A stretch of DNA of 12,429 nt from Coemansia sp. RSA 922 (GCA_027577415.1 JANBQS010000562.1:1-12429), one strand, 5' to 3'; shown: positions 1 to 8,756, counted from the stretch's first letter. Program-made: numbers and translations. The notes: generated by a model not told the origin, from the sequence alone.

Positions 1-442
1 ATCGAAAAAGAAAAGGCATAGGCTGTAGGCAAGCAAATATGTTGTATCTTCTAACCCTGAGTCTACAAATTCTCACTGCTGGATGCGCTTGGGCCATACA
101 CGAGACATAGAGTTTTTACATTATTCTTTGCGCATGGTAATATTGTGACAGTTTAGACGTTTTCTTTAATTCAATCAAGATTGGCAGCTGTTTGCAAATA
201 TGAAAATACCGAGAACACTTCCAACTAAGCACGAGATGCTAAACATGTCACCATGTGGTGCGTCTGCTTTGGGGGCTTTAAGAAACGGGTGTCGATGATG
301 ATGGTATTTTTTTTTGGCTCAATGGAAGGAGAGTAGCCATTGCGTAATCTGACATATGCTAAGAATCAAACACCAAGTGGCTTCATTGCAAATGGCTTTA
401 TAGAATAGCGAGAAACAGAGTGGATAATGAGAGATAGCTCAC
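1..442. other. Gene-free AT-rich flank
   Basis: I see no supportable gene here. All frames are broken by stops and no family motif appears. It is the distal upstream region of the small gene at 589. It contains one TTCTTTG heptamer at 124-130, a motif also found upstream of the other two small genes, and a T-run near 307-316. No tRNA-like A/B boxes or inverted terminal repeats were recognised. Confidence 0.6.
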
Positions 443-588
443 GCGAGCAACGTTTGTCCTCCAACCACCACTTCAGTTGCAGTATAAAAGAGACATCTAT
501 GTTCTCTTTTCTACATCCTCCCTACACCACACTTCTCCAACACAATTTCTAACCCTGCCAATAGTTTTATACTTAACCACGAATTGCC
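443..588 (+). promoter_or_regulatory. TATA promoter and leader of small gene 1
   Basis: A consensus TATAAAAG box lies at 483-490, 106 bp before the ATG at 589. It is followed by a leader rich in C and T (TTTTCTACATCCTC at 507-520) and by TGCCAATAGTTTT at 556-568. The 40 bases before the TATA box (443-482) match the 40 bases before the TATA box of small gene 2 (1956-1995) at 23 positions without gaps. The TATA match extends to 11 bases (TATAAAAGAGA) and the 13-base leader motif recurs exactly at 2084-2096. Transcription probably starts around 510-520, inferred from the usual TATA spacing. Confidence 0.75.
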
Positions 589-1020
589 ATGGCTGATAAC
601 GAACATTATAATGTTTTACATATAGAACCTTTCTATGTAACCTTGCATCAGATTGATGTTAGCGAGGCTGATGGTCCATTCGGTGATATTGCTCAATACG
701 TGGTGAGCTTATTTGGCCATTATAGTGATATTTATGCATTTTACGTCATAAATAGGGACACCACCAATATAACCGTCAACAATGATACCTGCTTTGTATT
801 TTGCTTTCGAGGGTATTTTGGTATTCTTCAATATCAAGTTTGTAAACGCAATATAACATGCTTCGACCTTATTAAAAAGCAAGTGGAGTTGTGCTTATTA
901 ACAAATAATAAACGCATTATGTTATACAAGAATAAAAAGGTTGGCTCAATAACTTATTCACACATTCAGCTCGCCGACATAGAGAATATTATAACTATTG
1001 CTAACGAAAAAGGATTCTAA
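589..1020 (+). CDS. Small AT-rich gene 1, unrecognised protein (143 aa)
   Basis: I do not recognise this protein. It is a complete reading frame from ATG (context TTGCCATGG) to TAA, placed correctly behind a strong TATA box and C/T-rich leader, which is the main support for its being a gene. The product has no signal peptide or membrane segment and looks soluble. It is rich in Ile, Tyr, Asn and Cys, with a hydrophobic strand-like stretch at residues 68-73, a GYF at 75-77 and a basic segment at about 108-117. GC content is roughly one third, against 50-70 percent in sampled lines of the dynactin gene. No intron is evident and no AATAAA follows within 300 bp. Residues 41-94 can be loosely aligned by eye with the small protein at 11160-11531. 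It could be a lineage-specific, fast-evolving protein; no function is inferred. Confidence 0.7.
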   Translation: MADNEHYNVLHIEPFYVTLHQIDVSEADGPFGDIAQYVVSLFGHYSDIYAFYVINRDTTNITVNNDTCFVFCFRGYFGILQYQVCKRNITCFDLIKKQVELCLLTNNKRIMLYKNKKVGSITYSHIQLADIENIITIANEKGF

Positions 1021-1700
1021 ACAACAAAGGCATGGTTGACGCAGCATGTTGAAATTGCATCCACACTCGCAATCCCCCAATGTCTGCGTTTCCTCAAATG
1101 ATTGCCATTGGTGTCACTTTGAATTATCAGGGCCTGCAACCATGGTGAACTTCAAGGCCCACGATTATGTTTCCTGGTAGTTATTAGTTTTTTATCCAGA
1201 CTATATACCTTTTACGGTTTATTTAACATGTAAGTTTTTGTTCTGGTGAATTAGAGCATTTTACTTGGTACAAAAAACAGAATGTCATGCTGGCACATCG
1301 CTCGCTACTAGTGTCACGTGAGGTGGTAATGATTACGATCACCGGATCACCCGACAGCCTATAGGCTTAGACTGATGACGCGCATGGATTGTTTGTCGTA
1401 ATAGTCTTTATCCTTTAGCTTCCTTTACGCCTACAAAATATAAGTCTAATCACAGTTTTTATACAGTCCCTCAATGGGTTCTAACAGCTGTTTTCTCACC
1501 TCTTATGCAAAGTAAAAGAGCCAGTGTCTCCATCTCATGGTGGTAAACAAATATGATACTTGATTCTCTTGGCTTGCGAGAATCACGACCAAGTCGACTA
1601 CAAGTAAGCAAAGCTGAACAGCGCTGAGCTTGGCTGATGTGCTCTTTCAAAAGATGCACCCAAACAACACATTGACATTTCGGAAACAAAACATTCCGAT
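1021..1700. other. Intergenic region between small genes 1 and 2 (distal part)
   Basis: There is no supportable gene. The only long frames are antisense and lack motifs or a plausible promoter. Visible landmarks are an E-box CACGTG at 1315-1320, an ATF-like half site TGATGACG at 1373-1380 and a perfect 12-base palindrome AGCCTATAGGCT at 1356-1367. The 3' end of small gene 1 must lie here, but no canonical poly(A) signal is seen. Confidence 0.55.
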
Positions 1701-1701
1701 T

Positions 1702-1861
1702 TACGTCATGGTTTTCTTTTGCTTCTTTGAGACAAAGAAGTCCATGCTGGTATGACGTATGCTTTCCTCCTTACTCATTGGCTTCTTTGCAGTAAAAAGG
1801 CAGCGAAAGAGCACTTGGTCCTTTATTTCAAAGAACCAATAAAGACAAGAACTATGACGTA
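1702..1861. promoter_or_regulatory. Cluster of three CRE/ATF-like sites upstream of small gene 2
   Basis: ATGACGTA occurs three times: on the minus strand at 1702-1709 (as TACGTCAT) and on the plus strand at 1752-1759 and 1854-1861. TGACGT is the core recognised by CREB/ATF-type bZIP factors such as fungal Atf1 and Sko1. The sites lie about 135-295 bp before the TATA box at 1996, a normal distance for fungal activator sites. CCAAT-type pentamers (ATTGG at 1777-1781 and CCAAT at 1836-1840) and four TTCTTTG/CAAAGAA heptamers (1723, 1733, 1783, 1829) are interleaved. Binding is inferred, not shown. Confidence 0.5.
1722..1740. repeat. Perfect 8-bp inverted repeat with 3-base loop
   Basis: CTTCTTTG at 1722-1729 and CAAAGAAG at 1733-1740 are exact reverse complements separated by AGA. 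The arms carry the TTCTTTG heptamer that recurs nearby at 1783-1789 and, inverted, at 1829-1835. It could be a paired protein-binding site or a short hairpin. Confidence 0.6.
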
Positions 1862-1879
1862 TGCTTCTCTCCCTGCTCA
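1751..1879 (+). repeat. Pair of 27-bp direct repeats carrying the CRE-like core
   Basis: The units are 1751-1777 and 1853-1879, with 23 of 27 bases identical, including a perfect 14-base core TATGACGTATGCTT. Their starts are 102 bp apart. Each unit ends in a C/T-rich stretch followed by CTCA. This looks like a local duplication of a regulatory module. Confidence 0.65.
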
Positions 1880-1955
1880 AAATACATTGCCCTACCCTTT
1901 TCCATTTTTTCAAGTGTGGAAAGCACTGTAGAGTGGTTGGGGAAGAAAGGCTCAT

Positions 1956-2125
1956 GCAAGCGATTTTTCTCCTATGGCCACCCTCCCAGCCGTGGTATAA
2001 AAGAGAGCCAAATTGGCCACCAATTTGTTCCTCTCCTTCCTTCCTTCTCCACACCATTTTTCTGCAACATTTGTTTACACACTTGCCAATAGTTTTTTTT
2101 ACAAGCATCTACTTTTGATTTAAAA
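1956..2125 (+). promoter_or_regulatory. TATA promoter and leader of small gene 2
   Basis: TATAAAAGAG lies at 1996-2005, 130 bp before the ATG at 2126. The leader is C/T-rich (about 2028-2060), contains CTTCTCCACACCATTTTTCT, similar to CTTCTCCAACACAATTTCT in the leader of small gene 1, and has TGCCAATAGTTTT at 2084-2096. The upstream 40 bases (1956-1995) are 23/40 identical to the equivalent segment of gene 1, beginning with GCAAGC where gene 1 has GCGAGC. ACTTGCC at 2081-2087 also occurs in the leader of small gene 3. Confidence 0.75.
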
Positions 2126-2608
2126 ATGTCGGATACCTTTAAATACATAGCTATAGGGATGATAGGTAAACATGTCCATGCAGATATGAATAAGGCGAGT
2201 AACATTTCTGGCTTTCATTACACGGTGGCCGGTTTGGTTGCTGCTGAACAATATCCGGAGTGTAAAAATATTACCTCGTCTTACTTTATTACAAAGGCCA
2301 AATACTTTATGTATAGCGATGGTAACACAATAAGCACTAGTGACACTGAGAACAACATTGTGCTTGTTGTATTTTCTACTAAAACAAGGTTTGATTCCAT
2401 AGAAACAAAGCTGGAGTGTAATGCGGAAAACATATATCTCTTCTATCTTTCAGTTGCGCAACAGTGTACTGAAGCTGCTAAAGGCATTTCAATCAGAACT
2501 GCAATTAATCCCCTGAACAACTTGGTAGATAATGCGTCTGTTGAAGTCGAGGAGTTTGAGGCAGAGCAGAGACGCAAGCTGGCAGGAGGTGATACTTATG
2601 ATTTGTAA
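2126..2608 (+). CDS. Small AT-rich gene 2, unrecognised protein (160 aa)
   Basis: I do not recognise this protein. It is a complete frame starting at an ATG in A-rich context (TTTAAAAATG) and ending in TAA, with a clear TATA box upstream and AATAAA 64 bases after the stop. It has no signal peptide or obvious membrane helix. The N-terminal half is mixed. Residues 78-89 form a hydrophobic strand-like segment (VVF at 81-83, RF at 88-89), followed by Cys98, an NIYLFYL stretch at 102-108 and Cys114. The C-terminal 30 residues are strongly acidic and end in a polar tail. The codon and base composition is AT-rich like small gene 1, not like the adjacent MAP1. The ATG at 2126 is preferred because it is the first in frame after the leader. 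It converges with MAP1, leaving an 87-bp spacer. Confidence 0.72.
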   Translation: MSDTFKYIAIGMIGKHVHADMNKASNISGFHYTVAGLVAAEQYPECKNITSSYFITKAKYFMYSDGNTISTSDTENNIVLVVFSTKTRFDSIETKLECNAENIYLFYLSVAQQCTEAAKGISIRTAINPLNNLVDNASVEVEEFEAEQRRKLAGGDTYDL

Positions 2609-2695
2609 GCAGTCTAAGGTTAAACACTTGTTTTATTCCGAGTTGTAAAGCTCAGTAACAAATAATTTTTAAATAAACAACTTTGGTACCATTTA
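2609..2695. terminator. Shared convergent 3' region of small gene 2 and MAP1
   Basis: The two stop codons are only 87 bp apart. For the plus-strand gene, AATAAA lies at 2672-2677. For the minus-strand gene, AATAAA is read from 2632-2637, with a second copy (2692-2697) overlapping its own stop codon. The transcripts therefore probably overlap at their 3' ends. Confidence 0.6.
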
Positions 2696-3814
2696 TTACA
2701 AGTCGTTGAGCTGAGATTTAGGAGAGCTAGGCAGACGGCAGGTCAGTACCTCGTAGCCAGTCTCAGTGACCAAAATAGCATGCTCAAACTGCGCACTACG
2801 CTTGCCATCCACAGTAACAGCAGTCCAGTTGTCCCTCCAAGTCTGGTCATTATAGCTACCCTCGTTGATCATGGGCTCAATAGTAAAGACATGGCCAGGC
2901 TTCATCACACCAATAGCCTTGTTCTTGGCATAGTGCGGGACATTGGGCGCCGAATGGAACATCTTGCCCACGCCATGTCCGCTGTAAGTACGAACGACTG
3001 AGAATCCATTATCCCTAGCATGTTTCTCGATAGCCGAACCCAAATCGCGGTAAAGCACGCCGGGCTTGACCATCTCAATGGCCTTTTGCAGGCACTCGCG
3101 AGTAGTCTTGACCAGCTTCTTGGACTTTGCATCGACATTACCAACAAAATACGTCTTGTTAAGGTCAGCATGGAATCCGTCCCTATACAACGAGATATCG
3201 ATGTTGACAATATCTCCGTCCTGAAGCTTACGCTGGTCAGGAATACCATGGCAAATAACCTCATTGACACTGGTACATACGCTCTTAGGGAACTGGTAGT
3301 AATTGAGCGGCGACGGATACGCCCTACGCTCGATAGTAGCCTCGTGCACAATACGATCAATCTCGTCCGTAGTGATACCCACACGCAGTGCACGAGCGGC
3401 AATATCGAGGATCTCGCGACCCAAGCGACACACGACGCGCATCTTTTCAATTTCGTCAGCGCTCATAGCTACTATCTGCGCGTTGCCGTAGGTCTGCTCC
3501 TGCTTAGAGGCACCACCGGGCGCATCAGCGTAGTCGGGACGTGGGATATCGGCAGGTACCTCGCGGCGTGGCGACAAGGGGTACTCTGGACGCAAGGGAC
3601 CGGTGAACTTATACGTGGGAAACGGGTTGTAAGAGGTCGTTGGGTTGTTGACTAGGTGAGCTGACTTGTGCTCAGACCAGCTACCGCGGAAGCACTCTTG
3701 CGAGCAGAAAAACGAACCCTTGATTGCCAATTTAACACAAGTAGGGCATTGAAGTGCGGCTGGCTTGTCGCAACCAGACGATTTGCAAGAGTGTTGTTGC
3801 TCAACGGTAGTCAT
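2696..3814 (-). CDS. MAP1: Methionine aminopeptidase 1
   Basis: This is a type I eukaryotic methionine aminopeptidase of 372 aa, which removes the initiator methionine from nascent proteins in the cytosol. The N-terminus carries the C6H2 zinc finger typical of eukaryotic MetAP1 (Cys10, 15, 23, 26, 37, 41; His49, 53), known in the family to support ribosome association. A proline-rich linker of about 60 residues follows, then the pita-bread catalytic domain from about residue 115. The five metal ligands are present: Asp206, Asp217, His280, Glu313 and Glu344. The substrate-pocket histidines His189 (CHGIP) and His287 are also there. The length matches fungal and animal MetAP1 and no intron is needed. 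Its start lies 166 bp from the divergent NR2C2AP-like gene, so the two probably share a promoter region. No key residue is missing. Confidence 0.97.
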   Translation of the reverse strand: MTTVEQQHSCKSSGCDKPAALQCPTCVKLAIKGSFFCSQECFRGSWSEHKSAHLVNNPTTSYNPFPTYKFTGPLRPEYPLSPRREVPADIPRPDYADAPGGASKQEQTYGNAQIVAMSADEIEKMRVVCRLGREILDIAARALRVGITTDEIDRIVHEATIERRAYPSPLNYYQFPKSVCTSVNEVICHGIPDQRKLQDGDIVNIDISLYRDGFHADLNKTYFVGNVDAKSKKLVKTTRECLQKAIEMVKPGVLYRDLGSAIEKHARDNGFSVVRTYSGHGVGKMFHSAPNVPHYAKNKAIGVMKPGHVFTIEPMINEGSYNDQTWRDNWTAVTVDGKRSAQFEHAILVTETGYEVLTCRLPSSPKSQLNDL

Positions 3815-3980
3815 TGGAGGGTAAATCTAAAAATAAAATGCACAACAAGAAATAAAGAAATAAAATAAAAATCTTGTGCAAAAGAGAAAAAGAATTTTTT
3901 TTTTTTTTTTTTTGGGCTTACAAATTTTTTTTCTTTCTTTTTCTAGATTTTTTCCAGCTGTGCTATTAGAATTATTTACA
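3815..3980. promoter_or_regulatory. Bidirectional promoter between MAP1 and the NR2C2AP-like gene
   Basis: These 166 bp separate divergent start codons. The segment is very AT-rich and contains a 19-base T-run (3895-3913), followed by another T-rich stretch to about 3953. Poly(dA:dT) tracts of this kind commonly keep fungal promoters nucleosome-poor. No consensus TATAAAAG is present, in contrast to the three small genes. Confidence 0.6.
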
Positions 3981-4584
3981 ATGTCAGACGACAAATTACT
4001 TGCTCACTTGGTCTCGAGATACGGGTGAGTTACCGCAGACACGCACCTGTAAACCCAGAGACATGCTATCCACATATTCTCAAAACACACACACCCCTTT
4101 TTAACTATGTAGTGTGAGTTCAGTTTACAACCGCAATACAGTGTCATATGGCAAGCAGCATCTCTTTGACAAGAGCCGAGAGACATGTTGGAACTCTGAG
4201 CAAGGTACGCCCCAGCACATACAAGTAGAGTTCAAAGTTCCCGTAAAGCTGACTGCAATCCGCATCCAGTTCCAAGGCGGTTTTGCAGGCAAGACCACAA
4301 ACCTATTTGACATGTCACAGCCATCCAAGCCAATATGCCCGCTACATCCAAAGGACGATAACAAGGTACAAGTGCTCGCCTTGCCTAAACCCTTACAGGA
4401 TATCGCTAGAACCAGGATCAAGATCCAGTTCCTGTCAAGCACAGACTTTTTCGGCCGCATCATCGTCTACTCGCTCGACTTTGTAGGACACGCCGAGACA
4501 ATTCAAGAAGACAGCGATGAGACAAGTCAACAAGACAGCGATAGCAGCTTACCGACCCCGACAGCTCCTACGACACAGCAATAG
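3981..4584 (+). CDS. NR2C2AP: NR2C2AP-like protein, two exons (171 aa)
   Basis: The coding sequence is join(3981..4024, 4113..4584). Exon 1 encodes 14 full codons plus two bases of Gly15 and ends at GTGAGT; exon 2 resumes after TATGTAG. The joined product reads SRYG-VSSVYNRNT, matching the conserved SRVSSVLNRNT-type start of animal NR2C2AP (TRA16), which supports the junction. Further family hallmarks are KQHLFD, ETCWNSEQG, the IQFQGGF strand, and DFFGRIIVYSLDF near the C-terminus. The fold expected for the family is a discoidin/galactose-binding jelly roll. The acidic Ser/Thr-rich tail (last ~25 residues) looks disordered. In mammals the protein was described as binding an orphan nuclear receptor; fungi lack such receptors, so its role here must be different and is unknown. 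The ATG context TTTACAATG is good. Confidence 0.88.
4025..4112 (+). other. Spliceosomal intron in the NR2C2AP-like gene
   Basis: The 88-bp intron starts with GTGAGT and ends with TATGTAG, with a pyrimidine-rich run at about 4094-4102 and a TTAAC branch-like sequence just before the acceptor. It splits codon 15 (GG|T). Splicing restores the conserved family motif across the junction. It is the only intron I can support in the window. Confidence 0.85.
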
Positions 4585-4652
4585 TAGTGAAAATTGTGTA
4601 GATTAAATGAAAGAGGTTTCAATAAAAAGTAGTAGTATAAAGATTTGAGATT
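4585..4652. terminator. Convergent 3' region of the NR2C2AP-like gene and dynactin p150
   Basis: Only 68 bp separate the two stop codons. AATAAA at 4621-4626 serves the plus-strand gene, 37 bases after its stop. No canonical signal is visible for the minus-strand dynactin gene in this spacer, so its poly(A) site may use a variant or lie inside the neighbouring gene. Confidence 0.5.
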
Positions 4653-7600
4653 TTAGACCACAGTGGGTGCGATCTGATGGTACGCGCCAGACGACAGGGC
4701 CGGGTACCTGGCAAGGCCACGTAGCCGCTCTTGCACGCTCTCAGCGCGCTGCTTCAGCGTCTGAGCCAGGGCTTGCTGGCGATACAAGTCGAACTGAGGC
4801 CGCGAGCGCATAGGCTGCCAAGCGCGCGGCGGCTGGCTCGAGTCACCAGCACCGAGCCTGACCAATTTAGGCATAGCCGCCAAACGACAAGCCTCACGCG
4901 CAACAGTTTTCGCCTCTCGGGCAGCCTCGCTCAGAGCCGACGACCCGGCAGTGCCCAACGAGCGCGTGAGCGGGTGCGCAGCCATCAGCCGCGACTCCTC
5001 CTTGAACATGTATTTTGCGCGCAAGTGAGCGTTCTCCTTGCGCAAGTACGACACAGACTCATGCAGCGCGCCGATCTTGCTACGCAATCCCAACAGGTCG
5101 CTAGGCAACGGCGCACTGCCACCGCCCGGCCCGATGAGAGCAGAAAAGTCGCCAGCGAGGGCAGCAGCTTTCGCAGCTTCGTTGGCCTGCTTGAGCTTGC
5201 GGCACTCGCGCTCAAGCGTATCCATCTCGCCCTGCAAGCCCTCGACAGCCTCCTCGTACGTCAGCTCCTTGGACTTGGCAGCCTCCAGCAGCCGCTGCAG
5301 TTCGGCCACCTGCTCGGCCTGGCGCCGCATAGTCTCAGTGCGCTTCTCGAGCATCTCGGTCTTGACGCTAAACTCCTGAATGGCCTGGTCGCGCAGACGC
5401 AGGTTGCGCGCAAGGCTGACGATCTCTTCGTTGAGGGCCTCGGTGCGCCGCTCGACGTCGGCGTTCTGCACCAGGCTGGCCTTGAACTGCGCCGCGCGCT
5501 TGATCCACGGCGCCTCACACACCTCCATCTTGGACACAGCATCGCTGTCGCTAATGAGCGCTAGCGCTGCCGTCAGCTCCTTGGTCAGTTGCTGCGACGC
5601 ATTGAGCGCCAGGCCCAGTGGCATGGCGTCGTTGGCGCCAAACACATCTTGCGCCACGTTGTTGATATCCTGCTGTAGCCGGTCAAAGCTGATCTGTGCC
5701 TGTGTTGCACCCTGGCCTGCCTCCGAGTCAACGCCGCCAACTGCCGCCGAGGATTCGGCACTAGCCGAAACGGAGAAGTAGTCCTGGATCACAGTGCGCA
5801 CACGGACGCTGTACTCCACAAGCTGGTTGCACTGCTGCTCCACCCGACCCATGGCCTCCAATGCATTGGAGCTGGTCGCCATTCCAGCGCCCTTGAGCTC
5901 CTTTGAGCGGCGCAGCAGCTTGATCGCCACAGCCTTCGACGCCTTGCAGTTCTGTATAACGCTAGCAACAGACGGCACCACCTCGCTGGAAATACGCTGG
6001 CGATCAGCGCTCAAAAACACGTTTGCCCTGTCGCTCTCGCTATCGCCACGATCGGTGGTCGGCCCCGAGACTAGCAGCTGCTCGATGTAGAACAAGTTCG
6101 ACAGCTGGATATCCGAGCCAAACGCCAAACGCGACACCTTAACGTCCAGCCGCTGAGCAGCCGTGGCCCGCGCATCAGCAGGAATGTGTGCATCTACTAG
6201 GCCGCTGAGCTGAGCGGCCAGACGACGGATCTCAGGCAGGGCCTCAGTGGCGCGGAACTCCTCCTTGCGCAAAATGTCGATCAAGCCGTTAAGCCGCCGC
6301 TCGGCACCCTGAGTGTCGTGCAAAAGCGAGGCGAGCCGCATAAACTCCATGTCCGTACACGACGACAAAAAGTGCACAAACAGGCTAGACAGGCCAGCGA
6401 ACTGAGTCAGCAGAGAGCGGATCTCGGCTGTAGCAACAAAGTCGTCCGAGATGCTAGTATCGGTCTTCTCGTCCTGCTCCAGCTGCTTGCACAAGATCTC
6501 GCTCTTGGCCGCCAGGCGCTTGAATGACAGCAGCGAGCGCAGTGCCTCGCTTTCGCTTTTGAAAAAGTGGTCAGGCAAGAACGGCTCATACATAGTCAGC
6601 AGCTCGGCAGCCTGGTCGGCGTCTAGGCGACGCACCTCGAGATCGATGGCCTTGGCCTTGGTCTTTGTCATCGACGACTCCAAGCGCAGGTTTCGGCTCA
6701 ACATCTCCTGAGCCTTGGATGATTCGGAGGCAGCTCTTGACGCCTGAGTGTGCTCGCTCTCGCGCAGACTCTGCAGATCGGCCTGCTGGCTGGCCACCAG
6801 GTCGCGGTACTGGCCGATGTTGAACTGATAGTCAGCGACAGCTTCCTCAAGCTTGTCGATGCGGCGCGTACGGTCGCCAATAACTACAGTCAGGCGCTCA
6901 ATCTCGGCACGCAGGACCTTCTCGTCATCTGCGCGGGCGTCCTCCATCTCGTTGTTGACTTCGCACAGGGCCTCGAGGTTCTCCACGGTGCTTTGCAGCT
7001 CCTCGACCTTGTGGTTGAGATCCAGGTTGCGCACCGTCAGCGTCTCGATGATCTCTTCGGCACCTAGCGCATCGTCCAGCCGCTCCTTCAGGTCCTCGAT
7101 GTGCGTCTCGGTAACCAACAGCTTCTCCTTCAGATCGTCGTGCCCGTTTAACAGCTCCTGAGCCATCATCGCTTCTTGCTCGAGCTGTTTGATCTTGCTG
7201 TTGAGCTCAATCTCGCTAGCCGCCGTTGTGTCGCGCAAGATCCTCAGGGCATCCTTGATTCGTTCATTCTGCTTCTGCAAATTTAAGTAGTCATGCGCTG
7301 ACGCCGAATTGGGGTCGCTGGATAGGAGCGCGCTGTGGTCGCCCTCCAACTTGTAAACCTCCAGTTGCGTCTTGGCCTCATCGAGTTCTTCGCGCAAAGT
7401 GTTGGATACTTGCATTACACTATCCAGCCTCTCTTCGGCCATCTCCTTGTCCACCGCCAGCATATCCAAGCACTCGGTTGCCTCAGCGTGCTTTGCCTCC
7501 AGCTCCTCGTGCTCCGTGGTGACTTCCCTGAGCCGCTGCTTCAGCGTCTTCACCTCCTCTTGCTGTGCGCCGACTTTGGCTGCCAGCTTATCGCGCACCC

Positions 7601-8756
7601 GCAGGGCTTGCTCGGCCTCCGACCTGATCCTCTCCGCCTCTTGGATCCGCTGCCGGTCCTCCGACCGCTTTTGCTCAAGGAACTTGTACTTGAGCCGCAG
7701 TTCCTCGAATTGCTTCATCGACACCGTCTGCGAGCTCATGGTAGTCGCTGGTCCCGTACTGTCAAACGTTGACGACTCGTTCATGCTCAGTGCGGGGCGG
7801 TACGGCGTACGAGGCAGCTCCTCGGCAACTGGCTGCAGCATATCGTTAGGCTCGGCGTCGCCGTTCCCAGAGATGCGGCTGGTGGGGCGGTTCTTGGTGG
7901 GCGTCCGTGGCGTCTCACTTCGCTCGTGAAAGCCAGGCCCCGCAGAGGGAGTGGGCGACTCTTCGCGCAGACGAGCAAAGTGCTCACGCGAGTTGGGACG
8001 GCTGGCTCCAGACCCGCTTTCGCTTGTAACGGTCTGGCGGGAACTGCTGCGCACGGCAGAGAAAGCAGGCGACTTGACGCCCGACAGAGTCGCTCGCCGT
8101 GGCCCAAGGTTTTGCACGTCAGAGATGCGCCGAGCACTCTGCAAGGCTGCAGCCCCACCGCCAATGGCGGATGAAGTAGGCGCAGCACGCTGAGCTAGCG
8201 AGCCGCCGAGTCTAGACAGCCCCGCTGGAGGCGCAATGGAGGAAGCAGGAGCCGGAGACCCGCCATACGCTGTGCTTCGCCCAGGCAGCATAGTGGCTCT
8301 ACGCGCCGCCTTTAAAACCTCAGCACCGCCTGGTGTTGGCGGCAGGATCCCAGTCATCGGTGCCCTCAGTCGCTGCTCGCCAGTCTGTATTTCCGCTCCA
8401 TGGATAGTAGCGCGAGAGCGGCCAGCTCCACTTTCATCTGCGGCCGAGCTAGAAGCAGCGTTGTCAGATCCGGCTGAGGATGTCAGCAATTTTACTTGTG
8501 ACGAACGTACAAACACGCCATAGTCTGGCTGGCACTCAAAGTACCGCTTGCCCTTCACAGACCCGTCGTTCTTTCCGTAGGGTCCCTCTAGTTCTACTCC
8601 GAACCACCGACCAGTTGCAAATTCAGTCGGTCCACAGAACCTAACTATTCCGCGCCCACCTTGCACCTCCACTGCCTGGCCCAACCCAGGTCCTACCAAC
8701 GACGGCGCCCGACTGCGTGACGGCTCAGCCGACGATTGTCTGCGAGCAGCGCTCAT
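4653..8756 (-). CDS. DCTN1: Dynactin subunit p150Glued (1367 aa)
   Basis: This is the largest dynactin subunit, which tethers dynein to microtubules and cargo. Residues 27-91 form a CAP-Gly domain with GRGIVRFCGPTEFATGRWFG and the signature GKNDG at 61-65, the tubulin/EB tail-binding groove. A basic, Ser/Pro/Arg-rich disordered linker runs from 92 to about 345. A long coiled coil (CC1, the dynein intermediate-chain and p50 region in the family) spans about 346-690. The dynactin domain (Pfam 'Dynactin' type) starts near 700 with LEVRRLDADQAAELLTMYEP and continues to about 900. A second coiled coil lies at about 1092-1195, with a short one near 1220-1250. The length is close to animal p150Glued and fungal homologues. 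The frame is uninterrupted over 4.1 kb without introns and is GC-rich. The chosen ATG places the CAP-Gly domain near the N-terminus, as in homologues. Confidence 0.96.
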   Translation of the reverse strand: MSAARRQSSAEPSRSRAPSLVGPGLGQAVEVQGGRGIVRFCGPTEFATGRWFGVELEGPYGKNDGSVKGKRYFECQPDYGVFVRSSQVKLLTSSAGSDNAASSSAADESGAGRSRATIHGAEIQTGEQRLRAPMTGILPPTPGGAEVLKAARRATMLPGRSTAYGGSPAPASSIAPPAGLSRLGGSLAQRAAPTSSAIGGGAAALQSARRISDVQNLGPRRATLSGVKSPAFSAVRSSSRQTVTSESGSGASRPNSREHFARLREESPTPSAGPGFHERSETPRTPTKNRPTSRISGNGDAEPNDMLQPVAEELPRTPYRPALSMNESSTFDSTGPATTMSSQTVSMKQFEELRLKYKFLEQKRSEDRQRIQEAERIRSEAEQALRVRDKLAAKVGAQQEEVKTLKQRLREVTTEHEELEAKHAEATECLDMLAVDKEMAEERLDSVMQVSNTLREELDEAKTQLEVYKLEGDHSALLSSDPNSASAHDYLNLQKQNERIKDALRILRDTTAASEIELNSKIKQLEQEAMMAQELLNGHDDLKEKLLVTETHIEDLKERLDDALGAEEIIETLTVRNLDLNHKVEELQSTVENLEALCEVNNEMEDARADDEKVLRAEIERLTVVIGDRTRRIDKLEEAVADYQFNIGQYRDLVASQQADLQSLRESEHTQASRAASESSKAQEMLSRNLRLESSMTKTKAKAIDLEVRRLDADQAAELLTMYEPFLPDHFFKSESEALRSLLSFKRLAAKSEILCKQLEQDEKTDTSISDDFVATAEIRSLLTQFAGLSSLFVHFLSSCTDMEFMRLASLLHDTQGAERRLNGLIDILRKEEFRATEALPEIRRLAAQLSGLVDAHIPADARATAAQRLDVKVSRLAFGSDIQLSNLFYIEQLLVSGPTTDRGDSESDRANVFLSADRQRISSEVVPSVASVIQNCKASKAVAIKLLRRSKELKGAGMATSSNALEAMGRVEQQCNQLVEYSVRVRTVIQDYFSVSASAESSAAVGGVDSEAGQGATQAQISFDRLQQDINNVAQDVFGANDAMPLGLALNASQQLTKELTAALALISDSDAVSKMEVCEAPWIKRAAQFKASLVQNADVERRTEALNEEIVSLARNLRLRDQAIQEFSVKTEMLEKRTETMRRQAEQVAELQRLLEAAKSKELTYEEAVEGLQGEMDTLERECRKLKQANEAAKAAALAGDFSALIGPGGGSAPLPSDLLGLRSKIGALHESVSYLRKENAHLRAKYMFKEESRLMAAHPLTRSLGTAGSSALSEAAREAKTVAREACRLAAMPKLVRLGAGDSSQPPRAWQPMRSRPQFDLYRQQALAQTLKQRAESVQERLRGLARYPALSSGAYHQIAPTVV

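Noticed and set aside
1701..2205. Antisense frames at 1701-2108 and 1972-2205, and a plus-strand frame at 1861-2118
   Set aside because: They cover the promoter and leader of small gene 2 (TATA box, C/T-rich leader). Their amino-acid make-up merely mirrors the repeats and pyrimidine tracts.
3020..3655. 211-codon plus-strand frame opposite MAP1
   Set aside because: It is the complement of the MAP1 catalytic domain, with no promoter and no recognisable family.
4731..5564. 277-codon plus-strand frame inside the dynactin gene
   Set aside because: It lies antisense to a clear p150Glued coding sequence. GC-rich, stop-poor DNA produces such frames; composition is Arg/Leu/Ala-rich without motifs.
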